From positions 1-18,092 of the forward strand of contig URHG01000049.1 of NCBI GenBank assembly GCA_900547555.1: DNA of 18,092 nt, read 5' to 3'. The first letter of the stretch is position 1; the number at the start of each line of letters is the position of its first letter. The notes under the pieces were generated by a model. That model did not search any database, was not told the DNA's origin, and saw only the letters and a list, made by a program, of their open reading frames with translations. Of the stretch, positions 7,848-16,804 are shown one piece after another. A program made the position numbers and the translations under genes. This stretch comes from an uncultured Porphyromonadaceae bacterium (lineage in GTDB: Bacteria > Bacteroidota > Bacteroidia > Bacteroidales > UBA11471).

Positions 7848-9005
7848 TTATTCGATGACATTGTTTTGCATGTGTGATTTTCCTTTGAATGCGAAATGGG
7901 CCGGAATGTTTCCTGCCGTAACTTTCCATTGCAGTTTCCCCTCGGGAGAGAAACAGTATAAAATTCCCGAAACAACATAATTTTTGGCATCGGTAACGTA
8001 TATTTCTTTGGTAATGGGGTGTACGGCGATACCGTATGGGATTTTTATTTTGGCGTCGGTTCCGTCGGTAATGAAATTACGGTTTACGATGCGGCGTTCT
8101 TTCAGGTCGATAATTCCGTAAGTAATCGTATTCTCGGCCGTATTCCAGTTCCATTCGGTACTGTATACATAGGCCGAGTCGCCGTCGATACACATATTGC
8201 TTACGGCGATGTCGAGCGAATCGACCAGTTGGTCGGTACGGGCATCGATGACGAAAAGTTTGGAGTGAACATCGTAATAGTCGCCTCGTGAACTCACGTA
8301 TAGGTACCCGTAACGGTCGCCTTTTATACGATGCAAGTTGATGGCGACATCGATTTTCTTTATTTCTTCGAAAGTCCCTAAATCGATGACCGATACTGTA
8401 CGGTCATAATTGGGGACACGATATCCTCCGGAGTTGGCCACATAAAGTTTTCCGAAGCGTATTTCCATCTCTTCGGGTTGATAACCGACGGTAACGGTGT
8501 CGACGACCTGTAAAGTTGCCGTATCGACTTTGAAAACACAACCTTTCGGTGCCTGAGGGTCGATTTGTATCGGGCCTACATAAGAACTTACATACGCATA
8601 CCGGCCGTCGAAACGTATGTATCGGCAATTGGGGAGATCGATTTGTCCGATACGTTTGGCACTGTCGGCGGTCATTACTTCTACCTTGTGTGAGCAGTTG
8701 ATGACGGCATATAATTTACTGCCGTAAATCTGTATATCGTTGCCGACATCGCCCAACTCTTTTACGACGGTGGGGTTGGTCTCTGCATAGATGTTTTTGT
8801 GGTATTCTCCGGTTCGGGCGTTGAAGTAGTCGAGAGTAGAAAGATTCGATCCCATATTACCTTCGTTGAGCAGATAAAAACCTTCGACCGATGTGTATCG
8901 GGGGGTGGTGACGATGTAAGTCTCCGACGGAAGTACGTACTCTTCATCGCGGCAACCGATTAGAAAAACAGGGAAAAACAGTATAAGGAGTCGTAGATGT
9001 TTCAT
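7848..9005 (-). CDS. btuG: BtuG-like surface lipoprotein, cobalamin-capture beta-propeller
   Basis: This 385-residue protein starts MKHLRLLILFFPVFLIGC. The lipobox LIGC puts the lipidated Cys at 18, and the following RDEE matches the acidic export signal of Bacteroidetes surface lipoproteins. The reading frame stays open upstream to 9368, but that part lies inside btuB, so ATG 9005 is the start. Its first bases overlap the btuB stop as ATGA, which suggests translational coupling. Residues about 40-375 carry repeated blade motifs (GFYLLNEGN, KLYAVINCSHKVEV, CVFKVDTATL, TVSVIDLGTF, LFVIDARTDQ, HPITKEIYVTDA), typical of YncE/DUF5074 propellers. In Bacteroides, BtuG binds cobalamin very tightly on the cell surface and forms a lid complex with BtuB. 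The location behind a cobalamin riboswitch and btuB makes that identity strong, though cobamide binding itself cannot be read from sequence. Confidence 0.9.
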   Translation of the reverse strand: MKHLRLLILFFPVFLIGCRDEEYVLPSETYIVTTPRYTSVEGFYLLNEGNMGSNLSTLDYFNARTGEYHKNIYAETNPTVVKELGDVGNDIQIYGSKLYAVINCSHKVEVMTADSAKRIGQIDLPNCRYIRFDGRYAYVSSYVGPIQIDPQAPKGCVFKVDTATLQVVDTVTVGYQPEEMEIRFGKLYVANSGGYRVPNYDRTVSVIDLGTFEEIKKIDVAINLHRIKGDRYGYLYVSSRGDYYDVHSKLFVIDARTDQLVDSLDIAVSNMCIDGDSAYVYSTEWNWNTAENTITYGIIDLKERRIVNRNFITDGTDAKIKIPYGIAVHPITKEIYVTDAKNYVVSGILYCFSPEGKLQWKVTAGNIPAHFAFKGKSHMQNNVIE

Positions 9006-11023
9006 ATTTCTACACGTAAAATGATTTTGAAGTTGATTCCCGGCATCGGGTAGTTGGCTACTACATCGTAATATTGGTTGAAAAGATTGTTTATCTCTCC
9101 CGTTATTCGACAGTTTACCTGTTTTATGGCGAATGTGCGACTGGCCGATAGATCGTTGGTGTACCACGGCTGTAAGCGGGTAAGTATCGTATTTTCGGAT
9201 TGGCTGTAGCGTTCTCCCGTGTAGATAAAACTGTAATTGAAATTCCATTTTTTCCAGTCGACGGCAAGTAATACCGATCCGCTGTGGTGCGGGATATAAG
9301 GTATTTGGTCGCCGTAATAGTTTTCCTCGGGGTCGGTGAAGTCTTGGGCTTTTTGGTATGTATAGCAAAGGCGGACGTTGAGTCCTACTTTATTCCATTG
9401 AATATTGCCTTGTGCGGCGATGTCGCATCCGCGTATTTCTACACGGCCGAGGTTCAACATCGTCCATCGGAATTGTTGTCCGGTAGGGTAGGCTACGATT
9501 TTGTTGGTAACGAGATTATAGTATCCGTCGGCTTGTATTTCCAACGATCGGAAAAATTTTTGTTCCCAGTTTTTCCGATAAACAATCCCTCCGTCGTACT
9601 GGGTCGTGTATTCCGGTTTGAGATACTTATTACCGATGTCGGTATAGTAAAGGTCGTTGAAAGTGGGCATACGGAAAGATTTTTTGCAGAAACCTCTCAG
9701 TTGTAAGTCATATCGGGCAAAAGGTTTGTAATGGATAAATATGGCAGGAGATAACTCTTCTTTATTGGGAGCGGCTGCCGATGTTTTCCTGTCTTCTCGT
9801 ACCTGTTCTTGTATGAATGTACCCAAAAGACTTCCCTGTATCTGTACTTGTTTCCATTGAAAAGATGTCGCTATGGCTATCAATTCGGAATAACGGGTAG
9901 GATAGGGAAAATCGATGAGGTCGGCATCGAGGTAGTTCCATTGGAAATCGGTCGAGAGAGAAATATCCCACCATGAAAAAAGATTGAACAGGTGTGCTGC
10001 CGATAGGTATCCTTCTTGTTGCCGGTAATGGTTATGGATATAAAGTTCTTTGGGGTCATCGCGCAGGTATTCGGTGTAGTCGTAGGCGTATTTGGCATTG
10101 ATAAGTATCTTGTAACTTCCGAAATCGTTTTGCCAACTTCCTTGTGTGAAAAAATTCCGATCCCATTGTCGTTCTCCATTTTTCCATACATTATTGACAA
10201 TGGCTCCCGGTATACCCCGTTCCGAATGATAATAGTAGGCTTTGGCATTCCATTTGCCGTTTGGCGTCGTTCCGAAAAATCCTCCTTCGAGACGAAACGA
10301 TTCTATATCTCCGTTCTTGCGTATAGCTGTCGTATCGTAGGCAGTGGTACCGTCGGGATAACTGCGTTTATATCGAAACTTGTACCGTCCGGTGGCGTGA
10401 GTATATTCAGCATTGAACAGACTGCTTACCCGGTTGCTGATTTTTTGTTCCCATAAAACCGATGGATTGACCAGACCGAATGAACCACCCTTCATTGTCA
10501 AACGTAGGTGATATTTTTCGTGCTCGGAAAATTGCGGACGACGACTGCGTAAGTAGACAGAGCCCGAGTTTCCGAAATCTTTGGCCGACTGGAAGATTTC
10601 ACTTTTTTGCCCGTTGTATAGGGCGATTTCTTCCATATTGTCGAGCGAAAATTTTCCTAAATCGATTTGTCCGTTTTGAGCGTTTCCCAACTGTATGCCG
10701 TCATAAAATACTCCTGCATGATTTGACCCCATACTCCGTATGTTTACGGTTTTCAGTCCGCCCACACCTCCGTAATCTTTCAGCTGTACCCCCGAAAAGT
10801 AGCGAATGGCATCAGCCACAGAAAGACTATTAAGGCGTTGTAAGTCTTTGCCTGAAAGTTTTTGTGGCGGGATTACCTCATTTTGCCGACGGGCTGTAAC
10901 AGTCAGTTCCTGTATGTATTGCAAGGAATCAAGTCGGTTTTGTGCAGATATATAGAAATCTTTCCCCAGACATATTATTGCAGGAAGTAAAAACAGTAAC
11001 CGAGAACAAATTTTTCCTTTCAT
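9002..11023 (-). CDS. btuB: TonB-dependent outer-membrane cobalamin receptor BtuB
   Basis: This is a 673-residue receptor that imports cobamides across the outer membrane using TonB energy. ATG 11023 (MKGKICSRLLFLLPAIICLG...SAQ) gives a proper signal peptide. An in-frame GTG at 11056 would add 11 residues in front of it and is less likely. A TonB-box-like segment IQELTVTAR (37-45) resembles that of E. coli BtuB. The plug domain spans about 50-162, with LSVADAIRYFSGVQLKDYGG, VNIRSMGSNHAGVFYDG and a terminal GSVYLRSRRP. The remainder is a barrel of alternating aromatic strands, ending INNLFNQYYDVVANYPMPGINFKIILRVEI-like with the usual hydrophobic last strand. There is no N-terminal carboxypeptidase-regulatory domain, so it is BtuB-type rather than SusC-type. 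It is the first gene behind the cobalamin riboswitch and overlaps btuG by four bases. Confidence 0.93.
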   Translation of the reverse strand: MKGKICSRLLFLLPAIICLGKDFYISAQNRLDSLQYIQELTVTARRQNEVIPPQKLSGKDLQRLNSLSVADAIRYFSGVQLKDYGGVGGLKTVNIRSMGSNHAGVFYDGIQLGNAQNGQIDLGKFSLDNMEEIALYNGQKSEIFQSAKDFGNSGSVYLRSRRPQFSEHEKYHLRLTMKGGSFGLVNPSVLWEQKISNRVSSLFNAEYTHATGRYKFRYKRSYPDGTTAYDTTAIRKNGDIESFRLEGGFFGTTPNGKWNAKAYYYHSERGIPGAIVNNVWKNGERQWDRNFFTQGSWQNDFGSYKILINAKYAYDYTEYLRDDPKELYIHNHYRQQEGYLSAAHLFNLFSWWDISLSTDFQWNYLDADLIDFPYPTRYSELIAIATSFQWKQVQIQGSLLGTFIQEQVREDRKTSAAAPNKEELSPAIFIHYKPFARYDLQLRGFCKKSFRMPTFNDLYYTDIGNKYLKPEYTTQYDGGIVYRKNWEQKFFRSLEIQADGYYNLVTNKIVAYPTGQQFRWTMLNLGRVEIRGCDIAAQGNIQWNKVGLNVRLCYTYQKAQDFTDPEENYYGDQIPYIPHHSGSVLLAVDWKKWNFNYSFIYTGERYSQSENTILTRLQPWYTNDLSASRTFAIKQVNCRITGEINNLFNQYYDVVANYPMPGINFKIILRVEI

Positions 11024-11167
11024 ACCTGATACCGCGAGGTGTAGAAATACATTCACAGTTCGGGTATAAGAGTTTGGTTGAAAACTTTATGGGCTGGCGT
11101 AAAAAGTTGCAAAAATTTTAGCGTCATGGCTCAAAAGCTCTTTCCTCGAAAGCTGTTGAATGCGGAG

Positions 11168-11342
11168 CGTATGGCAGGTCTTCTGACTTGTTCCTGCAAC
11201 AAGCGGCCTTCCCGGTAAAAACCAGTGGCATAAAGATGGCTTGTGCATGTGTAGTGGAACTCACAGCAGCGGGACTGTTCGGGATTTTCACCCGATTCCC
11301 TTTTAATCTCTGTATCTCGTCGGGATACGTCGAACCAATACG
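11168..11342 (-). promoter_or_regulatory. Cobalamin riboswitch upstream of btuB
   Basis: The minus-strand RNA has the full set of conserved blocks. P1 forms from CGTAT (11338-11342) and ATACG (11168-11172). The core GGGAAtCGGGTGAAAATCCC is followed by CAGTCCCGCTGCTGTGA. GCCACTG lies in the middle. The B12 box AGTCAGAAGACCTGCC sits at 11173-11188. About 145 bases separate it from the btuB ATG at 11023. In that leader I see a bulged hairpin (about 11135-11154) followed by only four Ts, so no convincing terminator. Cobalamin riboswitches normally turn expression down when cobalamin is plentiful, so btuB and the genes behind it should rise under B12 limitation. Confidence 0.96.
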
Positions 11343-11346
11343 GTTG

Positions 11347-11354
11347 CAAAGATA
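11347..11354 (-). promoter_or_regulatory. Promoter -7 box of the btuB operon
   Basis: The minus strand reads TATCTTTG, an exact Bacteroidetes -7 element. It lies immediately upstream of the riboswitch 5' end, so transcription would begin near 11340-11343 and give a leader made almost entirely of the riboswitch. No clear -33 TTTG is seen. The box and its A/T-rich flank are identical to those at 84-91. Confidence 0.72.
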
Positions 11355-11410
11355 AATATATTTTTCGGAGAAATTAAGATATATCGATATAAATTTCCGA
11401 GGAATCGGGT

Positions 11411-12415
11411 TTACATGTTTTCGTCGTCAGAGGAATGTTTCTCGTCGCTTTCGACTATTTGTTGCAGGTCGATAGGCTCTTCGGCGACAAAATCGTTTCG
11501 GCGATATTTGCAATCGTTTATCAGACAATGACGGCAGTGGCTTTCGTTGCAGGAATCGGCATGTACCGAGAAAGTTATTTTTTCACCCGATTCCCGTTTT
11601 ATGATTTCTTCCAACGATTCACAGGCTCTATGCCCCTGAGCTACGGTATAATACCAAGGGAGTGTGAGGTCGCACTCGATGAAATAGTAAGAGCCGTATT
11701 CTAGAATTTTCAGGTTATGTATGTCTATCCAGTCGTCTCTCCGGTATTTATTCAATATCGAAGCCGTTCGCATAAGTTTTTCCGGGTCGGCTTTATCGGT
11801 AAGTGTGGCGATTGTTTTGCGTAAGATAGAGATTCCCGTGAAAATGATGAGTCCTCCGAAAATCAGGGCCATGAGGCTGTCGATGAGAGTTATACCGGTA
11901 ATTTTTACGAGAATGAGTCCGGCGACGAGTCCTATGGTCGAATAGGTGTCCGATTGTAAGTGTTTACCGCCGGCGACAAGCGCTTCGGACCGATGTTTAT
12001 GCCCCGTCTTGATACTGAGCATACCTAGGAAGTAATTGGCGATACCGGCTGCCGCCGTAATATAGATACCTACGTCGAGTCGGCTGAGAGGGGTGGGGGA
12101 AAACAGACGTTCGAAGCCGTGATAGATAATGATTGCACCGGCCATAATGATAAGTATTCCTTCCATCGAGGCCGAAATCATTTCGATCTTTCCGTGTCCG
12201 AAGGGGTGGCTATCGTCACGAGGACGGGAGGCTAGTCTTATGCAGTAAAGGCTCATACCGCCCGCAGCGACATTGACGATACTTTCCATAGCATCGGTAA
12301 ATATGGCTGCCGATCCCGTAAGTAGGTAAGCAATGAATTTCCCTGCCAGCAAAATAATCGAACAACCGAAAATAAGGCTTTGGATTTTTTGTTTGATTTT
12401 GGGTTCCGATTCCAT
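11411..12415 (-). CDS. Cation diffusion facilitator (CDF) family metal exporter
   Basis: This 334-residue inner-membrane protein exports a divalent metal (zinc, iron, manganese or similar), usually in exchange for protons. About six membrane segments lie between residues 13 and 195. Typical CDF features are FTDAMESIVN with D41 in the second helix, HPFGHGKIE (70-78), and HLQSD (H152, D156) in the fifth helix. The cytoplasmic C-terminal domain (about 205-305) ends in a Cys/His cluster, C289-x4-C294-x2-C297-x4-C302 with H293 and H296, and then an acidic His-containing tail. The specificity cannot be read from sequence. It lies 28 bases beyond the trxA terminator; a TATATTTA -7-like box at 12432-12439 may drive it. 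The btuB promoter region follows its stop, and I see no functional link to the cobalamin operon. Confidence 0.92.
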   Translation of the reverse strand: MESEPKIKQKIQSLIFGCSIILLAGKFIAYLLTGSAAIFTDAMESIVNVAAGGMSLYCIRLASRPRDDSHPFGHGKIEMISASMEGILIIMAGAIIIYHGFERLFSPTPLSRLDVGIYITAAAGIANYFLGMLSIKTGHKHRSEALVAGGKHLQSDTYSTIGLVAGLILVKITGITLIDSLMALIFGGLIIFTGISILRKTIATLTDKADPEKLMRTASILNKYRRDDWIDIHNLKILEYGSYYFIECDLTLPWYYTVAQGHRACESLEEIIKRESGEKITFSVHADSCNESHCRHCLINDCKYRRNDFVAEEPIDLQQIVESDEKHSSDDENM

Positions 12416-12443
12416 TGTTGTCTGACGGGTATAAATATAAAAA

Positions 12444-12472
12444 TCCTATCGGCTATGTTACAGCCGATAGGA
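12444..12472 (-). terminator. Rho-independent terminator after trxA
   Basis: TCCTATCGGCT (12444-12454) pairs perfectly with AGCCGATAGGA (12462-12472) around a 7-base loop. On the minus strand it is followed by TTTTTATATTTAT. It lies 24 bases past the trxA stop codon, ahead of the CDF gene. Confidence 0.9.
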
Positions 12473-12496
12473 ACATTTTAAAAAAGGACGTAAGTC

Positions 12497-12811
12497 TTAC
12501 AGATTTGCTTCGATTTTTGCCTTCAAGTCGGCTTTTGATGAGGCTCCTACTTGTTTGTCGACAAGTTTTCCTCCTTTAAAGAACAGTAAGGTAGGTATAT
12601 TGCGGATTCCCATTTCGCTACTCAATGCATTGTCGTCATCGACATTGTATTTGCCGATGATGGCTTTCCCTTCAAATTCGGTTGCAAGTTCGTCGACAGC
12701 GGGTGCGATGCTGCGGCAAGGTCCGCACCATTCTGCCCAAAAATCCACGACTACGAGTTTGTCTTGAGCCAAAAGCTCTTTGTAATTAGCATCGGTAATT
12801 TTCTGTGCCAT
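12497..12811 (-). CDS. trxA: Thioredoxin
   Basis: This 104-residue protein has the size and fold pattern of a classical cytoplasmic thioredoxin, which reduces protein disulfides and is recycled by thioredoxin reductase. The active site WAEWCGPCR is intact, with C29 and C32. The expected cis-proline loop (RNIPTLLFF) and the KGGK...VGASS segment are present. There is no signal peptide, unlike the TlpA/ResA-type thioredoxins common in this phylum. It has its own promoter (12857-12890) and terminator (12444-12472), so it is probably a single-gene unit behind dnaE. Confidence 0.96.
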   Translation of the reverse strand: MAQKITDANYKELLAQDKLVVVDFWAEWCGPCRSIAPAVDELATEFEGKAIIGKYNVDDDNALSSEMGIRNIPTLLFFKGGKLVDKQVGASSKADLKAKIEANL

Positions 12812-12856
12812 AATAATGATTTTTTATGTTGTTGAAGTTTTTATTTCATGCAGGCT

Positions 12857-12890
12857 CAAAGATAATAAAAAAACAGTGCATACCAGCAAA
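12857..12890 (-). promoter_or_regulatory. Promoter of trxA (-33 TTTG and -7 TATCTTTG)
   Basis: On the minus strand TTTG (12887-12890) and TATCTTTG (12857-12864) match the Bacteroidetes -33 and -7 elements with a 22-base spacer that includes a run of eight Ts. The -7 box ends 45 bases before the trxA start codon. Confidence 0.7.
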
Positions 12891-12918
12891 TGGTTTACAA
12901 AAATCTTTTGGTCGTTGG

Positions 12919-15900
12919 TCAGGCAATTTCGCTTTCCAATTCAAGTACGCTTTCTTCATTTTCTTCTTCCTCGACTGGATTATCCGACAAGTATTTGATA
13001 CCGTTTATTTTAAATTCTATATTACTGTTTATCAGAAATTTTGTGATTTCACCGATATCGGATATTTTGAAAGGTCTTGCAAATAAGTTGATGGCATGTT
13101 CGGGATCTCTTTCGTCGATAAGCTCGAAATAGAGTTTGGTTTTTCCTTCATTATCGTTGGGTAGATTCTCATGAAGTATGTCGACCATGGCTCGGTCTAC
13201 CGATTCGCTGGGTAGAACGATGGTCAGATTTTCGATGATCCGGTCATTTACGTCCGGCAGTAATTCTATCGTGCTGTCGCGGAATCGGGGTTCGACGCGT
13301 CCTCGTATATAGACGTAGAGATTGGAAACTCCGAATTTGTGGAAGTTTACATAATCGTTGCCCATCAAGAAAAATTCGCCGATACCGGAGTAATCTTCAA
13401 CCTTGATTACCCCGAACGATTTGTTGTTTTTGGTGATGCCTTCACGGTAGCCCACGACGATACCACCCATCGAGAGGTCGCGACCTTTGAGCGTTTCGAG
13501 GTCGTCCAATTCTTTCATGCGGGTGTTGCAGCCATATTGTAAGGCTATGCGATATTTGTCGAGCGGGTGGGCCGATAGATAGATGCCGATCAACTCTTTT
13601 TCTTTGTTCAGTTTTTCCAAATCCGACCACGCTTCCGTATCGGGAATTGTAGGACGAGCTACCTCTACGGCATTGGTAGAGCCGAAAAGAGAGTTACTTT
13701 GCATGTTTTGGTCCATTTGGTATTTATTCCCGTATCGGACAAGAATTTCGGAGAAACTTTCGTTCTTACTGTTCACCGACATGTAACATTCCCGTTTCAA
13801 TCCGAAGCAATCGAATCCTCCTGACATGGCAATACATTCGATGTTTTTACGGTTACAGGCCGATAAGTTGACCCTTTGCACGAAGTCGAAAATGTCGGTG
13901 AAAGGACCGTTTTTTTCTCGTTCTTCGATGATGCACCGGACGGCGTTTTCACCGACGCCTTTCACCGCACCGAGTCCGAAACGGATATTGCCTTCTTTGT
14001 TTACGGTGAATTTCAAGTAACTTTCGTTTACATCGGGGCTGAGGACTTTGATACCCATGCTTTTGCATTCGTCCATGAACTTCGTGATTTCGCCGATGTC
14101 CGAAATGTTACGACTCAGTACCGCAGCCATGTACTCCGACGGATAATTGGCTTTGAGATAAGCTGTCTGGTAGGCGACCCATGAGTAGCAAGTCGCGTGA
14201 GATTTGTTGAATGCGTATGATGCGAAGTCTTCCCAGTCGGCCCAAATTTTTTCGAGGATTTTACGGTCGTGCCCGTTTTTCTCTCCGCCGCTGATAAAGA
14301 GCGGTTTTAACTCATCGAGTTTTTCCTTGATTTTTTTACCCATCGCTTTACGCAATCCGTCGGACTGGCCTCGGGTGAAGTTGGCCAGCATACGGGAAAG
14401 CAACATGACCTGTTCTTGATACACGGTGATGCCGTAAGTATCTTTCAGGTATTTTTCCATGATGGGAATGTCGTAGGATATTTTTTCTTTTCCGTGTTTA
14501 CGGGCGATAAACGACGGTATGTACTTCATGGGCCCGGGCCGGTAGAGGGCGTTCATGGCGATGAGGTCTTCGAAGGTCGAAGGTTGTAGTTCCCGCAAGT
14601 ATTTTTGCATTCCCGGCGACTCAAATTGGAATGTGCCTATCGTACGGCCTTCTCCGTAAAGTTTATAAGTGGCTGGGTCGTTGATATCAATATTGTCTAT
14701 GTCTATATCGATGCCTCGCGATAGTTTGATGTTGGCCAACGCCTCTTTGATGATAGAGAGGGTTTTCAATCCGAGGAAGTCCATCTTGATAAGTCCGGTA
14801 TCTTCGATAACCGAGCCTTCGTATTGGGTTACCAGCAGTTTTTCTCCGGTTTCTTTATCGTCTGCCGTGCTTACGGGAACCCAATCGGTAATATCGTCCC
14901 GGCATATAATCGTTCCGCAGGCATGCACACCCGTACCTCTTACGTTGCCTTCGAGCATTTGGGCGTATTTCATCGTGTTGCGTGTGCGTTCATCCTCACA
15001 GGCAACACGTAGATCGGGTACGGCGGCAATACAGTTTTTAATATTTATTTTAGGCGATTTGCCGTTGACTTCGGGCAGACGGTCGGGAATGAGTTTGGTG
15101 AGACGTATCGATTCGGAAAGGGGGAGTTCCTCCACGCGGGCCACGTCTTTGATGGCCATTTTGGTTGCCATCGTGCCGTAGGTGATGATATGGGCTACTT
15201 TCTCATGACCGTATTTCTCGGTAACCCACCGTAAGACTTCCCCACGGCCGTCATCGTCGAAATCTATATCGATATCGGGAAGGGATATACGGTCGGGGTT
15301 GAGGAAACGCTCGAACAGCAAATCGTATTTGATAGGGTCTATCTGTGTAATGCCAAGACAATATGCGACTGCCGAGCCGGCGGCCGAACCACGACCGGGG
15401 CCCACCGATACCCCCATGCTACGGGCTGCGGCGATGAAGTCCTGCACAATGAGGAAGTATCCCGGAAAACCCATCGTTTTCATGATGTGCAGCTCGAAGA
15501 TGATACGCTCTTCTATATCTTTGTCGAGCGGATTTCCATATCGCTTGTATGCTCCGTCGTATGCCAGCTTTTTGAGATAGTCGGCTTCGAGTTTGATCCG
15601 GTACAGTTTGTCATACCCGCCCAAAACCTTGATTTTTTTCTCGGCTGCTTCCTGAGAAAGTACGACGTTTCCGTTTTCGTCTTGTGTAAATTCGTCGAAA
15701 AGGTCTTTTTCGGTATATTTTTTACGGTATTCTTCTTCTGTACCGAAGTCGGTCGGTATTTCAAATGTCGGCATGATAGGTGCGTGGTCGATACTGTATG
15801 TCTCGACCTTGTCGCATATCTCGATCGTATTGGCGAGAGCCTCGGGCACATCGCCGAATACGCCGTTCATTTCTTCGGTGGTCTTCAACCATTCCTGTTT

Positions 15901-16776
15901 CGAGTAACCCATGTTAGGGTTGCTCTCGTGTATGGTGCGTCCCGTATTGAGGCAAATGAGGCGCTCGTGGGCGTCGGCATGTTCCTCATTTACAAAATGC
16001 ACGTCGTTGGTACAAATGAGCTTTATCCCGAATTTTTGAGCATATTTCAATAATTGCTCGTTTACTTCTTGCTGCCTCTCGAATGTTTCGTGGTTGGCGT
16101 TGGGTACGGTGGCTTTATGCCGTTGCATTTCGAGGTAGTAATCTTCTCCGAAAATATTTTTGTACCATAAAATTGCTTCCTCTACCTGTTCGGGTGTACC
16201 GTGCATGATTTTCTGAGGAATTTCACCTCCGAGACAGGCCGATGCGATGATGAGTCCCTCGTGGTATTTTTCCAGCTCCACGCGGTCGGTACGGGGACGC
16301 ATATAGAAGCCCTCTGTCCATGCTTTCGAGACGAGCTTGATGAGGTTATGATACCCTTTCTCGTTTTTGGCAAGTACGATCAAGTGGTATCCGCTTTGAT
16401 CTTCTTTCCCGTTTTTATCGTGCAAACGTTTACGGGCGACATACATTTCACAACCGATAATGGGTTTGAACGGCTTTTTCGATTTTGCTTTTTCGAGTTG
16501 GGCTTGCAGCTCTGCCAGTTTGTTTTCCTTGTCGGGGTCATCGTCGGTTACGGCGGCAATTTTCTGCTCGATTTCCTGTATGGCACTTTTCAGTTTACCG
16601 TTTTTCTTTTTGATGTAGTTGTAAAATTCCTTCACACCGAACATATTTCCGTGGTCGGTCAGGGCAATTCCCGGCATACCGTCATCGTGCGCTTTGTCTA
16701 CCAGCGCTTGTATGCTTGCTTGCCCGTCGAGTACAGAATATTGGGAGTGAACGTGCAGATGTACAAATGGTTGCAT
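12919..16776 (-). CDS. dnaE: DNA polymerase III alpha subunit
   Basis: This 1285-residue replicative polymerase starts at ATG 16776 (MQPFVHLHVHSQYSVLDG). The frame is open to 16857, but the extra 27 residues are not conserved-looking, and a promoter-like box lies inside them. The PHP domain opens with HLHVHSQYS (6-13) and continues TDHGNMFG (40-47). It is interrupted by a charged, helix-prone insert (about 55-102). The polymerase core has GPGRGSAAGS (459-468), the catalytic pair D501 and D503 in PDIDIDF, and the third aspartate D666 in KMDFLGL. Helix-hairpin-helix (about 970-1000) and OB-fold regions follow, with a short acidic C-terminal tail. Length and architecture fit the main DnaE of Bacteroidales rather than the shorter error-prone DnaE2. 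It sits upstream of trxA. Confidence 0.97.
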   Translation of the reverse strand: MQPFVHLHVHSQYSVLDGQASIQALVDKAHDDGMPGIALTDHGNMFGVKEFYNYIKKKNGKLKSAIQEIEQKIAAVTDDDPDKENKLAELQAQLEKAKSKKPFKPIIGCEMYVARKRLHDKNGKEDQSGYHLIVLAKNEKGYHNLIKLVSKAWTEGFYMRPRTDRVELEKYHEGLIIASACLGGEIPQKIMHGTPEQVEEAILWYKNIFGEDYYLEMQRHKATVPNANHETFERQQEVNEQLLKYAQKFGIKLICTNDVHFVNEEHADAHERLICLNTGRTIHESNPNMGYSKQEWLKTTEEMNGVFGDVPEALANTIEICDKVETYSIDHAPIMPTFEIPTDFGTEEEYRKKYTEKDLFDEFTQDENGNVVLSQEAAEKKIKVLGGYDKLYRIKLEADYLKKLAYDGAYKRYGNPLDKDIEERIIFELHIMKTMGFPGYFLIVQDFIAAARSMGVSVGPGRGSAAGSAVAYCLGITQIDPIKYDLLFERFLNPDRISLPDIDIDFDDDGRGEVLRWVTEKYGHEKVAHIITYGTMATKMAIKDVARVEELPLSESIRLTKLIPDRLPEVNGKSPKINIKNCIAAVPDLRVACEDERTRNTMKYAQMLEGNVRGTGVHACGTIICRDDITDWVPVSTADDKETGEKLLVTQYEGSVIEDTGLIKMDFLGLKTLSIIKEALANIKLSRGIDIDIDNIDINDPATYKLYGEGRTIGTFQFESPGMQKYLRELQPSTFEDLIAMNALYRPGPMKYIPSFIARKHGKEKISYDIPIMEKYLKDTYGITVYQEQVMLLSRMLANFTRGQSDGLRKAMGKKIKEKLDELKPLFISGGEKNGHDRKILEKIWADWEDFASYAFNKSHATCYSWVAYQTAYLKANYPSEYMAAVLSRNISDIGEITKFMDECKSMGIKVLSPDVNESYLKFTVNKEGNIRFGLGAVKGVGENAVRCIIEEREKNGPFTDIFDFVQRVNLSACNRKNIECIAMSGGFDCFGLKRECYMSVNSKNESFSEILVRYGNKYQMDQNMQSNSLFGSTNAVEVARPTIPDTEAWSDLEKLNKEKELIGIYLSAHPLDKYRIALQYGCNTRMKELDDLETLKGRDLSMGGIVVGYREGITKNNKSFGVIKVEDYSGIGEFFLMGNDYVNFHKFGVSNLYVYIRGRVEPRFRDSTIELLPDVNDRIIENLTIVLPSESVDRAMVDILHENLPNDNEGKTKLYFELIDERDPEHAINLFARPFKISDIGEITKFLINSNIEFKINGIKYLSDNPVEEEENEESVLELESEIA

Positions 16777-16804
16777 AATGATTTTCGGGATATGATTCAC
16801 GAGG

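Noticed and set aside
9006..9368. Upstream extension of the btuG frame (121 codons)
   Set aside because: It overlaps the 3' end of btuB, and the product would bury the lipoprotein signal peptide. The ATGA overlap and lipobox fix the start at 9005.
11131..11349. 72-codon minus-strand open frame
   Set aside because: It lies exactly over the cobalamin riboswitch; the conserved bases are explained by RNA structure, not by a peptide.
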